Below, one piece after another: positions 22,787 to 31,226 of a stretch of 40,280 bases of DNA. The stretch is from Myxococcales bacterium (GTDB taxonomy: Bacteria > Myxococcota_A > Polyangia > Polyangiales > Polyangiaceae): positions 1-40,280 of the forward strand of contig JACPVJ010000189.1 in assembly GCA_016191785.1 (NCBI GenBank), in the 5' to 3' direction. The notes under the pieces are model-generated. The model was given only the letters and a program-made list of their open reading frames with translations, was not told where the DNA came from and ran no database searches. A program made the position numbers and the translations under genes. Position 1 is the stretch's first letter. Every line of letters begins with the position of its first letter.

Positions 22787-23503
22787 TCACGGGCCGACCA
22801 GCTCGCGCAGGCGGCTCGCGTGTGCGCCGCCCGGGCTCTGTGCAAGGTAGCCACGCGCGAGCTCCCGCGCCCTGTCGGCCTTCCCGGCGCGAACCAGTGC
22901 TTCGACCCGCAGTACGAGCGCTTCGGGACGAAGCCGCCCGGCCGGGAACTCGCGCTGGTAGCGGTCGAGCAACCCGAGCGCCGCGCCAGAGTCACCCCGA
23001 CTCAGCGCCTGCCGAGCGCTAGACACGAGCGCAACCTCGAGCTCGAGCGAGTCGGAAGCCGGAACGCTCGCCTTTCCCTCGCGCGGGCTCGCGCGGGTGG
23101 ACTCGCGCGGCGGGACCGAGCGGGTCGCGGGTGCGACGGGTATTTCGGGAGCGACGCGGGGAGGAGCGGCGCCCTTCGCCACCTTGGCCAAGATCGGATG
23201 AAGCCGCGCGCCGACGCCCTCGGGAGTGCGCGCGGCGTTGGCCATGGCCCCCAGCGATGCAACCACCGCCGCTCCGGCTCCCCACTTGGCCAACACGGAC
23301 AGCTGGGCGCCGATCGCGCCCTTCGACGCAGCGCTCGCCCCACCGGCCGAGCCCGCCGCGCCGGGAGCAGCCGCCGAGAGCGCGAGCGCAGCCAGCGCTC
23401 GACCTGCGGCGCCTGGCGCCGGGTGGTCGTCGAGGCCAGCCACGATCAGTGCGTGCGCCGGTGTGCCCTGGGCGACATCGAGCAGGCGTTTCGGTTCGGT
23501 CAT
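22787..23503 (-). CDS. Putative anti-sigma factor with TPR-like C-terminus
   Basis: This encodes 238 residues. A short N-terminal cytoplasmic part is followed by a hydrophobic, Ala-rich region with one membrane segment (about 70-88). After a Pro/Arg/Ser-rich linker, the C-terminal part (about 155-238) forms TPR-like helices: ALSRGDSGAALGLLDRYQREFPAG, then EALVRAGKADRARELARGYLAQSP. The ATG overlaps the stop of the ECF sigma gene (ATGA at 23500), the usual order for an anti-sigma partner. It lacks a classical zinc-binding HxxxCxxC, so the anti-sigma role rests on position and layout. Confidence 0.75.
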   Translation of the reverse strand: MTEPKRLLDVAQGTPAHALIVAGLDDHPAPGAAGRALAALALSAAAPGAAGSAGGASAASKGAIGAQLSVLAKWGAGAAVVASLGAMANAARTPEGVGARLHPILAKVAKGAAPPRVAPEIPVAPATRSVPPRESTRASPREGKASVPASDSLELEVALVSSARQALSRGDSGAALGLLDRYQREFPAGRLRPEALVLRVEALVRAGKADRARELARGYLAQSPGGAHASRLRELVGP

Positions 23504-24090
23504 CTTGCGCCTCCGCTCCCGCCGTCAGCGACACGGCTCGCATGGTCCAAGAACGCGGCCCGGGCTCGACGCAGGCGCGAAGCCACCGTGCCTGGCGGCA
23601 GCTCGAGCACCGTAGCGATCTCGGCCATGGTCATCTGCTCGAGCTCGTAGAGCACGAACACCGCGCGCAGATCGAGGTCGAGGGCCCCGAGCACTTGGTA
23701 GAAGAGCTGCTTGGCCCGCGCGCCGGCCAAGAGCTCGTCGGGCCCGGGCGCGACGGCCGGACAGTCCGAAAGGACTTCTTCGGGGACCTCGCGTCGGCGC
23801 AGGCGCGTGCGGCGCGCGTGGGCTGCCTGGTTCAGCGCCGTGCGGTAGAGAAAGCCGCGTTCGCTGCCCACTTCGACGTCATCGAGGCGGCCGGACAGCG
23901 ACACGAAGACCTCTTGCGCGGCGTCTTCCGCGTCCGCGTCGGTGATGCCCAGGCGTCGCAGCGATCGCCAGACGAAGTCGTAATAGCGATCGACGAGCGC
24001 ACGCATTCTCGCTGCCCGCTCGGCCGCCGGGGCGCCGTCGGCGCTGACGAGAGGGGCGTCTCGCGCCGAGTCGGCAGCCAGGGCATTCAC
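23500..24090 (-). CDS. ECF RNA polymerase sigma factor
   Basis: This encodes 196 residues from a GTG at 24090; an ATG at 24141 would add 17 residues and overlap the upstream gene by 20 bases. Region 2 is seen in LVDRYYDFVWRSLRRLGI and DAEDAAQEVFVSL. Region 4 is seen in FVLYELEQMTMAEIATVLELPPGTVASRLRRAR, with a clear helix-turn-helix. The gene sits between an envelope protein and its putative anti-sigma partner, so it may report on the cell envelope. ECF factors usually autoregulate, but no matching bipartite promoter was identified here. Confidence 0.88.
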   Translation of the reverse strand: MNALAADSARDAPLVSADGAPAAERAARMRALVDRYYDFVWRSLRRLGITDADAEDAAQEVFVSLSGRLDDVEVGSERGFLYRTALNQAAHARRTRLRRREVPEEVLSDCPAVAPGPDELLAGARAKQLFYQVLGALDLDLRAVFVLYELEQMTMAEIATVLELPPGTVASRLRRARAAFLDHASRVADGGSGGAR

Positions 24091-24121
24091 GGTGCCCCAT
24101 TCCCGCTCGCTCGTGTTTTGA

Positions 24122-25069
24122 TCACGGCAGCTCCGCCCCAAGACCCAGGCCCATCCGGCCGACCAGTGGCGCAGGCTCGTGGATGACCTCCCGCGGGCCC
24201 TCGAAGACGTAGCTCCGGCGGGTAACGGGCGCGCTCACCCCACCCCAGAGCTCGACGCGAAGGCCGGGCAGGACCGACCACGAGAATCGGGTCGAGAGGC
24301 CCGCATCGAGCCAGAAGTGCGCGGTCGACGCCGGAGCGTCGACCTGACCGCGTGCGATCCCCTCGGCCCGAACCCAACCGCCCTCGACGCTCAGGCACCC
24401 GGTGAGCGCCCCGTCACCGATGGCGGCCGTGCCCGGACAGGCCTCGGCGCGCGCCGTGGCGAGCACGAAGCGGGCCGCACCGCTTCCGACAGACACGATG
24501 CCGGTGCTCGCGCGCGAGAGCGTGAGTCGCAGGGCCGGTCCGGTGTCCCCTCGCAGCGACAGCTGTCCGAAACCGCCAAACCCGAAGAGGGCCGCTGGCG
24601 CTGCACCGCTCGCGACGAAAGGACTCACACCGACGGCCCACACGGGGCGCGCGCGCGGATCCGGGGGCGGATCGGGCAGAAACGGCGGGATGTCGCGGGG
24701 CTCTGCCGGCGCTTCCTCGGGCTCGGGCGCCGGCGGGGGCGGCGCTTCGGCGGAAAGAACGGGATCCAAGGCGACGCTGATGATCAACGCCAGCGCCTTG
24801 GCCACAGACAGGCAGCTCTCGCCCGACACCTCGCGCGGTTCGAAGCCCGCGATCTCTGCGATGCCGCGCCACCGCGCTCCCGTTCGCGTGATCCGCACGG
24901 CGACGGCGCCGCCTTGGCCGCTGGCGGAGACGAGGGCCAGGAACTGAGCTCGGTCTGGGCAACGCGAATCGACAGCGTAATCGAGCACGAGCCCGGAGGG
25001 CGACGCGCTCGAGGGGGTGGTGACGCTCGATGCCCCGAGCAACACCAGCGCAAACCAGGGTCCCCGCAA
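24122..25069 (-). CDS. Envelope protein upstream of the ECF sigma gene
   Basis: This encodes 315 residues and appears to start with TTG at 25069, right before a signal-like segment (WFALVLLGASSVTT). A globular N-terminal part (about 25-105) has VDSRCPDRAQFLALVSA and a second Cys in GESCLSVAKALALI. A Pro/Glu-rich linker (about 108-140) follows. The C-terminal part looks like a short beta-barrel with strands such as FGGFGQLSLRGD and LRVELWGGVSAPVTRRS, ending in RMGLGLGAELP. This domain arrangement next to ECF sigma factors is frequent in Polyangiales. Its role may be as a regulated or sensing envelope component. Confidence 0.78.
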   Translation of the reverse strand: MRGPWFALVLLGASSVTTPSSASPSGLVLDYAVDSRCPDRAQFLALVSASGQGGAVAVRITRTGARWRGIAEIAGFEPREVSGESCLSVAKALALIISVALDPVLSAEAPPPPAPEPEEAPAEPRDIPPFLPDPPPDPRARPVWAVGVSPFVASGAAPAALFGFGGFGQLSLRGDTGPALRLTLSRASTGIVSVGSGAARFVLATARAEACPGTAAIGDGALTGCLSVEGGWVRAEGIARGQVDAPASTAHFWLDAGLSTRFSWSVLPGLRVELWGGVSAPVTRRSYVFEGPREVIHEPAPLVGRMGLGLGAELP

Positions 25070-25153
25070 GGTGCGCGCAAGATATCACGCTCCCCATCCC
25101 ACGCATCGGCCGCGAGCCACCTGCGCACGCCGCTCGCGGAACGCAATCGGGGA

Positions 25154-26071
25154 CTACGCCGCCCCGAACTCGACACGAGCGAGCTTGCGCGGCGCCACCA
25201 CCCAGTAGCTCTCGGCGATCCGCCCCTCGGCGTCGACGCGCAAGAAGGCGACCAGGCGGCGCGCGTCCTTCGTGTGCCGGCCTTCTCCCAGGGTCGCGAC
25301 GAGCGCAGGGGAGCCGTTCAGCTCGCGGATCTCGGCCCAGCGGGGCGCCCCGCGGAGCGCCGCCACCTTGCGGAAGAAGATCAGCGCCTTGGCACGCCCG
25401 ACAACCGGCCGGCGACCCGCGAAGACCTCGCCCCCACCGTCGTTGATCAGGCGCACGTCGACGCGCATCAGGCGCTCGAGGGTCGCGGCGTCCCCCGCCG
25501 CGAGCGCCGCGAGGAACTCTCGAAGAACGGCGTGGGCAGCATCGCTGCCGAGCGGCCTCTGCGACGTGTCGTACTCCGTCATCGCGGCGCGGGCTCGGTG
25601 GTGGATCACCTTGACGTTCGCCGCCGATAGACCCAGCGCCTCGGCGGTCTCCGCGACGTCGTAGGCGAGCACGTCGCGGAGCAAGAGCACCGCGCGCTGG
25701 TTCGGAGTCAGAGCCTCGAGCGCGAGCAAGAACGCGAACGAAACGCTCTCGAAGAGCTCGTAGCGCCCTTCGGTGTCCGGCGGCTCGATGCCCAAGACAG
25801 CGTCGTCGTCGTTCGGCACGGGCTCGGGCAGCCACACGCCGGGATAGCCGCGGGCACGCCGCGCGCGGAGGGCGTCTTTCGCCAGGTTCGTGGCGACGCG
25901 CACCAACCAGGGGCGCATCGGGCGGTCATCGGACGGGGCCCGAGCCAGCGCGCGCTCGAAGGTCTGCTGCAAGAGGTCGTCCGCGTCCGATGCGGAGCCG
26001 GTCATCCGGTAGAGCAGCGCCCGCAAGAAGCGCGCGTTCGCCTCGAAGTGCGCCGCCATCGAGCGGGTCAC
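25154..26071 (-). CDS. ECF41-type sigma factor with SnoaL-like C-terminal domain (SigJ-like)
   Basis: This encodes 305 residues from a GTG at 26071 that overlaps the upstream stop (GTGA); an ATG at 26059 is the alternative. Region 2 shows FLRALLYRMTGSASDADDLLQQTFERAL and region 4 shows LTPNQRAVLLLRDVLAYDVAETAEALGLSAANVKVIHHRAR. A C-terminal SnoaL-like domain (about 180-305) carries the ECF41 hallmarks: a DGGGEV segment close to the conserved DGGGK, and NGSPALV. In this group the C-terminal domain controls activity instead of a separate anti-sigma protein. It is coupled to an FAD oxidoreductase, its likely target or partner. Confidence 0.9.
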   Translation of the reverse strand: MTRSMAAHFEANARFLRALLYRMTGSASDADDLLQQTFERALARAPSDDRPMRPWLVRVATNLAKDALRARRARGYPGVWLPEPVPNDDDAVLGIEPPDTEGRYELFESVSFAFLLALEALTPNQRAVLLLRDVLAYDVAETAEALGLSAANVKVIHHRARAAMTEYDTSQRPLGSDAAHAVLREFLAALAAGDAATLERLMRVDVRLINDGGGEVFAGRRPVVGRAKALIFFRKVAALRGAPRWAEIRELNGSPALVATLGEGRHTKDARRLVAFLRVDAEGRIAESYWVVAPRKLARVEFGAA

Positions 26072-27333
26072 GCCACGCGCCTCGCCCCAGTCTGCAGGAA
26101 GGCGACCGCGCGCTGGGCCGCCACGGCAGCGCTGGCGCACGCCGCGTCGGCCAGCATGCCTTCTTGGCCCACCCAGTCCCCCGCGAGCCACACGCCCGGT
26201 TCGGCATCGACTGGCGGCCGCCCGCGAAGCCCGCCGGCTGCCGCCGTGACCCGCGCGTTCGATGCCGTCATGCTCGGAAGGTACTGCATGTCGGCAATCC
26301 GGGCACCGGGCTGCATGCGCGCCAGCAGCGCCTCGAGCTCCGCCTCGGTGGTCGCCGTGGCCGGGCCGTACCGCAAGAGGTGCGCCACGCCGGCGCCTTC
26401 GTCGGCGAGCCGCGCGGAGGCAGAGTGGAGCGAATAGTAGAGCGGTGAGTCGAGCCCGAGGGCGAACCTGCGGCGCGGTTTCGGCACCGACGAGAGGGCG
26501 ACGTCGAGGCATGCGGTTCGGAGCGGGGTGCAGGCCGCGGCTGCGCGAGCGAGCGAGGGAAACAGTTGCACCGCAGCGCCGGGCGGCGTGGCCACGATCA
26601 CCGCGCTCGCGTCGAGGGTGCGGTTGCCCAGCCGAGCGCGAAAGCGTGGGGCCGCCGCGTCGTCGCGCTCGACCGCTACGATGCGCGCGCCCAGGTCGAG
26701 CCGCGCCCCATGTGACCGCGCGACGCCGGCGAGCTCGGCGACCAGCGTCGCCCAACCGCCATCGACGTAGATCACCCCGTGCTTCATGGCGCTCTGCACT
26801 TGCTCGAGTGCGGCAGCCGCGCACAGCTCGTCCACGTCGGCGTCGTACGTCGTACAGCGGACCAGTGCGCTCACGAGCGCGCGCACGGCCGGGGTGGGCA
26901 CGCGCTCACCGAGCACGTCTACCAGGGCGTGGCCCGCGAGCGAGTCGAACGGCGCGCGGCCAAGCCAGCTCATGAAGCGCGAGAGCTCGAACTTTCCCGG
27001 TGTGTCGAGGAGCGACGTCGTCATGAGCGAGACGGGCCCGCCCGGAGCCGCGTGCAGCTTGCCCCCATGGATCGCGATCCCCGAGGCGGGCGGTCGTCGG
27101 CCGGGGACGCGGACACCGAGTTGGTCGAACACCCGGCGAGCCGCGCCGCCACGAAAGAGCGCGTGCGCGCCCAGGTTCACCGAGAAACCATCGAAGACGC
27201 GGGTGCGCGCACGGCCGCCGAGCTCGCCGGCCGCCTCGACTAGGTGCACGCGCACCCCCGCCCGGGCAGCGAGCGCCGCTGCGGCGAGCCCAGCCAGGCC
27301 GCCCCCCACTACCAACAGATCGGTTCGTTCCAT
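26068..27333 (-). CDS. FAD-dependent amine-oxidase/phytoene-desaturase-like oxidoreductase
   Basis: This encodes 421 residues. The FAD-binding Rossmann motif GGGLAGLAAA is at 10-19, followed by the Glu in VEAAGELGGRAR (about 33-44), which contacts the ribose and flavin. VIYVDGGWATLVAELAG and a second FAD contact GVWLAGDWVGQEGM near the C-terminus are typical of protoporphyrinogen oxidase, amine oxidase and carotenoid desaturase relatives. There is no signal peptide. The substrate is unknown. It is the first gene of a two-gene unit with the ECF41 sigma factor. Confidence 0.85.
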   Translation of the reverse strand: MERTDLLVVGGGLAGLAAAALAARAGVRVHLVEAAGELGGRARTRVFDGFSVNLGAHALFRGGAARRVFDQLGVRVPGRRPPASGIAIHGGKLHAAPGGPVSLMTTSLLDTPGKFELSRFMSWLGRAPFDSLAGHALVDVLGERVPTPAVRALVSALVRCTTYDADVDELCAAAALEQVQSAMKHGVIYVDGGWATLVAELAGVARSHGARLDLGARIVAVERDDAAAPRFRARLGNRTLDASAVIVATPPGAAVQLFPSLARAAAACTPLRTACLDVALSSVPKPRRRFALGLDSPLYYSLHSASARLADEGAGVAHLLRYGPATATTEAELEALLARMQPGARIADMQYLPSMTASNARVTAAAGGLRGRPPVDAEPGVWLAGDWVGQEGMLADAACASAAVAAQRAVAFLQTGARRVA

Positions 27334-27397
27334 GCCCCGATCACGATCGGGGACCGCCAGAGGTTACACCGCGCGGGCCGGGGCGACCGGAGACGCG

Positions 27398-27832
27398 CTA
27401 GTAGGTCGCTCCCGGCGGGGTCTGGAACGTTCCCTTCCCGGGGACGGAGACCGTCCCTTTGCTGGGGTCGACGACCACGCCGTTCGCCTTCGTCGTTCCG
27501 TCGCGCCCTTTGGTCACGCTGTCCCCATCGGCGCGCTTGGCGGTGATCGCGCCAGCGTCGTTCACCTGGACCTTGCCCACCTCGTTCGAAGCAATGGTCT
27601 TCCCACCGCCCGCGGGGCCGGGGGTGCCACTGGGCCCCCCCGCCGCAACCGGCGCGGGCGACGCGCCGGCGGCTTGCGCTGGAGCACCCGGCGCGGCGGC
27701 CCCCACGGGTGCGCTCTCCGCGCTCGGCGCGGTGCTCGCGGTGGCTCGTGCGGTGCTGTCGTCGTTCTTTCCGCAGGTGCACCCCGCAACCGCGAGTGCC
27801 GTCAGGGTCTGGATCAGGATCGTCGTCTTCAT
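27398..27832 (-). CDS. Small putative lipoprotein
   Basis: This encodes 144 residues. GGAGG lies six bases before the ATG, confirming the start. The lipobox LAVAGC has Cys18, followed by CTCGKND. A Ala/Pro/Gly linker (about 30-75) leads to a short charged domain with VQVNDAGAITAKRADG and GVVVDPSKGTVSVPGKG, which looks like a small repeating beta structure. The function is unknown. It lies in the same direction as the Cys-repeat lipoprotein, with a 41-base gap. Confidence 0.8.
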   Translation of the reverse strand: MKTTILIQTLTALAVAGCTCGKNDDSTARATASTAPSAESAPVGAAAPGAPAQAAGASPAPVAAGGPSGTPGPAGGGKTIASNEVGKVQVNDAGAITAKRADGDSVTKGRDGTTKANGVVVDPSKGTVSVPGKGTFQTPPGATY

Positions 27833-27873
27833 GGGTCACCTCCGTGATGCATACCACCTCGACAGCGCACGCG

Positions 27874-28281
27874 TCATTCCGGCTCTTCGGAGTCGCCGCC
27901 GCCGGGTAGCCCGCCACCCCCGGGAAGGTCACCGCCGCCCGACACTTGCGAATCGCTGGTGCAGCTCTGATCGCCGCAGCTCGCGGTGCAGTCGGGGCTG
28001 CCGAGGCAAACCTGCTGACAGGACCCGCCGCCGCACGTGAACTCGCAGTGCGCGCCGGACGTGCAGCTCTGCCGGCAGTTGCCGCCCTCGCACGACGACT
28101 TGCAGTTGGATCCAGACCCACACTCGTGGCTGCAGTTGCCCTTGGTACACTTGAAGTCGCAGGTCTCTCCGCTGTTGCACTTGCAGTCGCCGTCGGAGCA
28201 CGTGCCCTCTTCTTCGCTGCCGCACGCGAGCGCCAGCGCAAGTGACGAGATCAACATCAGGCCTGCCATGAGTCGTTTCAT
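27874..28281 (-). CDS. Lipoprotein with regular 19-residue cysteine repeat
   Basis: This encodes 135 residues. GGAGG lies five bases before the ATG at 28281, so the longer open frame is not used. The lipobox LALAC has Cys20. The mature part has 18 further cysteines. From about residue 43 they follow a strict pattern of spacers 4-3-5-3, giving a 19-residue period repeated about three and a half times, for example CTKGNCSHECGSGSNCKSSC. Such spacing suggests a disulfide-bonded ladder or beta-helix. The tail is Gly/Pro/acidic. No known family is named with confidence. Confidence 0.85.
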   Translation of the reverse strand: MKRLMAGLMLISSLALALACGSEEEGTCSDGDCKCNSGETCDFKCTKGNCSHECGSGSNCKSSCEGGNCRQSCTSGAHCEFTCGGGSCQQVCLGSPDCTASCGDQSCTSDSQVSGGGDLPGGGGLPGGGDSEEPE

Positions 28282-28436
28282 TGGAACCTCCGACGCGGCC
28301 TCTGCAGGGATCGCGCCACGACGCACTTCCGCGAGAGTTGCCGGGCGAAGGGCGCGGTTGGTGGGGTCTACCCGGCCGATGGCGGGTCTTTGGCAGCCAC
28401 ATCCCACCTCGAGTTGCCAGTGGTAGGCTCGGCGTC

Positions 28437-29837
28437 GTGGACCAGAGCGACGACAAGTGGCCGGCTAGCCGCCTACTGGCGTTCGCGCGCGAGCTTCAGC
28501 AAGCAGCGTCGTTCAAGGACCTGCTCGAGATCACCCGTCGCGAGGTGTCGCGGACCACCGGGTACGGTCACGCCTGGTTGTTCGTCGCGGACTCGCCCGA
28601 CGCGCGGGAGCTCCGGTTGATCGACGTCGCAGGCGCGCGTGACGAGCTGGTGTGGAAGGTCGCGCCCGTCCTACGGGTCGACAGCGACGCCATGCTCCAG
28701 CAGATCGTGGCGAGTGATGAGCCCGTGGTGGTGGTGGATGCGCGCGTCGACCCCCGGACCGACAAGCAAATCGTGGCCGCCCTTGGCAATCGCACGATCA
28801 TCAACATCCCGCTCCGCCTGCTCGACAAGCCCTTCGGCGCGTTCGGCGTCGGGTCCTTCGGAGACGAAGAGGGTTGCCGCGCCCCCACCGGCGAGCAGCT
28901 CGACTACTTGATCGGCATGGCCAGCCAGCTCTCGGTCGCCGCGAGCAGAATTCGCCTGCTCGAGGAGCGCGCGCTGCAGCGGGCAGAGGCGCAGGCTCTC
29001 GAACATCGCCTGCAACAGGTCCAGCGACTCGAGAGCCTGGGCCTCCTGGCGGGCGGCGTCGCCCACGACTTCAACAACCTGCTCTCCGTCGTCCTGGCCG
29101 GCGCTGAGCTCGCCCGCGAATATCTGGCCGTCGATCCGCAGCGTGCCAGCGCAGAGCTGGACGCGATCGTCGAAGCGGCCGAGAGCGCACGCGTGCTGAC
29201 GCAGCAGCTGCTGGCCATGGGGCGAAAGCAAGAGCTGACGGTCTCCGCCCTGGACCTCGACGCGAGCGTCACGCGCCTGGTCGACTTGTTGCGGCGTGTC
29301 CTTCCGCGGTCCATCGAGGTCGAGCTGCGGTCGACCGGCGAGGCGCTCGGGCTCGAAGCCGACGCGGCCCGTATCGACCAGGTGTTGATGAACCTGTGCC
29401 TCAACGCGCGGGACGCGATGCCCGGCGGTGGCCGCCTCACCATCGCGACCGCGGCGATGGACATTGGCCCGGCCGACCTGGCCACGCACCCCTGGGCCAA
29501 GCCGGGTCGCTACGCGGTGGTCACCGTCACGGACACCGGCACCGGCATGACACCTGAGGTCGTCGAGCGTGCGTTCGAGCCCTTCTTCACGACCAAGCCA
29601 GGCACCGCGGGCACGGGGCTCGGGTTGTCGGTCGCCTACGGGATCGTTCGACAGCACGGCGGGATGACCGCGTGCTCGAGCGAGCTTGGTCGAGGCACGA
29701 CCTTCACGGTGTTCCTGCCTGTCGCTCGCTCTTCCAGCGTCGCCGGCGCGAACCCGCCCGCCGGCCTGCCCAGCACCGGCGGCGCGAACCCGTCAACTCA
29801 CTCCCGGTCGGCGCTCCCTCCTCCGCGACTCTGCTAG
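28437..29837 (+). CDS. GAF-domain sensor histidine kinase
   Basis: This encodes 466 residues from a GTG at 28437. A GAF domain (about 20-175) is followed by a coiled coil (about 175-200) and a HisKA domain with the phospho-acceptor His210 in GGVAHDFNNLLSVV, the variant found in NtrB- and hybrid-like kinases. The ATPase domain has the N-box LMNLCLNARDAMPGGG, G1 DTGTGM, the F-box PFFTTKP and G2 GTGLGLSVAYGIV. There are no membrane segments, so it is a cytoplasmic sensor. No response regulator is next to it. The C-terminal about 40 residues are low complexity. Confidence 0.88.
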   Translation: MDQSDDKWPASRLLAFARELQQAASFKDLLEITRREVSRTTGYGHAWLFVADSPDARELRLIDVAGARDELVWKVAPVLRVDSDAMLQQIVASDEPVVVVDARVDPRTDKQIVAALGNRTIINIPLRLLDKPFGAFGVGSFGDEEGCRAPTGEQLDYLIGMASQLSVAASRIRLLEERALQRAEAQALEHRLQQVQRLESLGLLAGGVAHDFNNLLSVVLAGAELAREYLAVDPQRASAELDAIVEAAESARVLTQQLLAMGRKQELTVSALDLDASVTRLVDLLRRVLPRSIEVELRSTGEALGLEADAARIDQVLMNLCLNARDAMPGGGRLTIATAAMDIGPADLATHPWAKPGRYAVVTVTDTGTGMTPEVVERAFEPFFTTKPGTAGTGLGLSVAYGIVRQHGGMTACSSELGRGTTFTVFLPVARSSSVAGANPPAGLPSTGGANPSTHSRSALPPPRLC

Positions 29838-29848
29838 GCTCGCGCGCC

Positions 29849-31129
29849 TTGGCCCAGGGTCGCCGCCGCGCCGCCGCGATGCCGTTCGTGATGATCGCGG
29901 TGCTGATCGACATGCTGTCGATCGGCGTGATCGTCCCCGTGCTCCCGCTCCTGGTGGGGTCGTTCACCTCGTCACCGGCTGAGCAGTCGTTCTGGTACGG
30001 CGTCGTCGCGCTGGCGTTCGGGACCGCCAACTTCTTCGCGTCGCCGGTGCTGGGCGCGCTGTCGGACGCCTACGGGCGGCGTCCGGTGATGCTGCTGGGC
30101 TTCGGAGCGCTGGCGCTCACCTTCTTCGCGACGGCCTTCGCGACAGAGCTCTGGATGCTGATCCTGGCGCGAGCGATCGGCGGCGCCATGCAGGCAAACG
30201 TCTCGGTCGCGAACGCCTACGTCGCCGACATCACCCCGCCGGAGGACCGCGCGCGGCGCTTCGGGATGCTGGGCGCGATGTTCGGGATCGGCTTCATCCT
30301 GGGGCCCGTGCTCGGCGGCCTTCTGGGCGCCGTCCGCCTGCAGCTCCCCTTCCTGGTCGCGGGCACGCTGGCGCTCGCCAACCTCGCCTACGGCGTGCTG
30401 GTCGTGCCCGAGTCGTTGGCGCGGGAGGACCGGCGCGCCTTCGCGTGGGGCAACGTGACTCCGCTGGCATCGCTCAGGGCGCTCGCTCGGCTCGAGGGCG
30501 TGGGCGGCCTCGTCGCGGTGATCGCGTTCAGCGGGCTCGCGCAGTTCGTGACCTACACGACCTGGGTGCTCTACTCGAAGTTCAAGTTCGGGTGGGGCCC
30601 GCGCGAGAACGGCTGGACGCTCGCCGCTTTCGGCCTCGCCTCGGTGATCGGCCAGGGCTTCCTGCTCGGTCGCCTCCTCAGGGTCTTCTCGTCACAGCGC
30701 TTGGCGCTGGTCGGGTTGGTGTCGTCGACGCTCGCCTATGCCGCCTTCGGCGCCGTCACTGAGGGCTGGATGCTCTTCGTGGTGATCGCGCTGAACCTGC
30801 TCGGCACCACCGTCTCGGCGAACATGCAGAGCATCGTCTCGGGCGCTGCGAGCGCGAAGAACCAGGGCCAGACCCTGGGCGCGGTGAGCTCGCTCAACAG
30901 CTTGATGGCGGTCTTTGCCCCGGCGCTGGCGGGACCGCTCATGGCGCTGGTCTCTCACTATCCGCGCGGGGACCTGCGCATGGGCGCGCCCTTCTTCTTC
31001 TGCGCGCTGCTGCAGGGCGTCGCCTTCGTTCTGGCGGTCCGACACTTCCGCCGGGAGCGGTCGGGCTCGAGCGGGGTTTTCGCCGCCGAGTCGCAGGCGA
31101 ACACCAGCGAGGGCACCCGCATCGAGTAG
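29849..31129 (+). CDS. MFS transporter, Tet/multidrug-exporter-like
   Basis: This encodes 426 residues from a TTG at 29849, which gives a basic N-terminus (AQGRRRAAA) before the first span; the ATG at 29879 (416 residues) is the alternative. About twelve membrane segments are visible. The MFS motif A is clear in GALSDAYGRRPVMLLGFGAL between spans 2 and 3, and PPEDRARRFGMLGAMFGIGFILGPVLGG is the motif C-like antiporter region. The likeness is to TCR/TetA-type drug:proton exporters. The substrate is unknown. It starts 12 bases after the histidine kinase and may be cotranscribed. Confidence 0.85.
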   Translation: MAQGRRRAAAMPFVMIAVLIDMLSIGVIVPVLPLLVGSFTSSPAEQSFWYGVVALAFGTANFFASPVLGALSDAYGRRPVMLLGFGALALTFFATAFATELWMLILARAIGGAMQANVSVANAYVADITPPEDRARRFGMLGAMFGIGFILGPVLGGLLGAVRLQLPFLVAGTLALANLAYGVLVVPESLAREDRRAFAWGNVTPLASLRALARLEGVGGLVAVIAFSGLAQFVTYTTWVLYSKFKFGWGPRENGWTLAAFGLASVIGQGFLLGRLLRVFSSQRLALVGLVSSTLAYAAFGAVTEGWMLFVVIALNLLGTTVSANMQSIVSGAASAKNQGQTLGAVSSLNSLMAVFAPALAGPLMALVSHYPRGDLRMGAPFFFCALLQGVAFVLAVRHFRRERSGSSGVFAAESQANTSEGTRIE

Positions 31130-31166
31130 AGGGAGGGGCCTCTCCCAACCACACTGCTCGGGGCGG

Positions 31167-31226
31167 TGAGGCAGCGCGGCCCACGACTTCAACGGCCTGC
31201 AGATCGGCCTCTTGAACGGCGCTACT
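31167..31226 (+). other. Short coding relic resembling a surface-repeat motif
   Basis: On the plus strand, a frame just after a TGA reads AHDFNGLQIGLLNGATE. The FNGLQIGLLN pattern is like the repeats of LA_2272-type surface proteins. With no start and only about 18 codons, it is a relic or coincidence. It overlaps the end of the opposite lipoprotein by a few bases. Confidence 0.25.

Noticed and set aside
28381..28436. Second sigma-54-like promoter (TTTGGCAG...) before the histidine kinase
   Set aside because: The -12 GC doublet is not at the required spacing.
31121..31160. Terminator after the MFS gene
   Set aside because: A weak GGGAG/CTCCC pairing exists but the stem is short and no T-tract follows.
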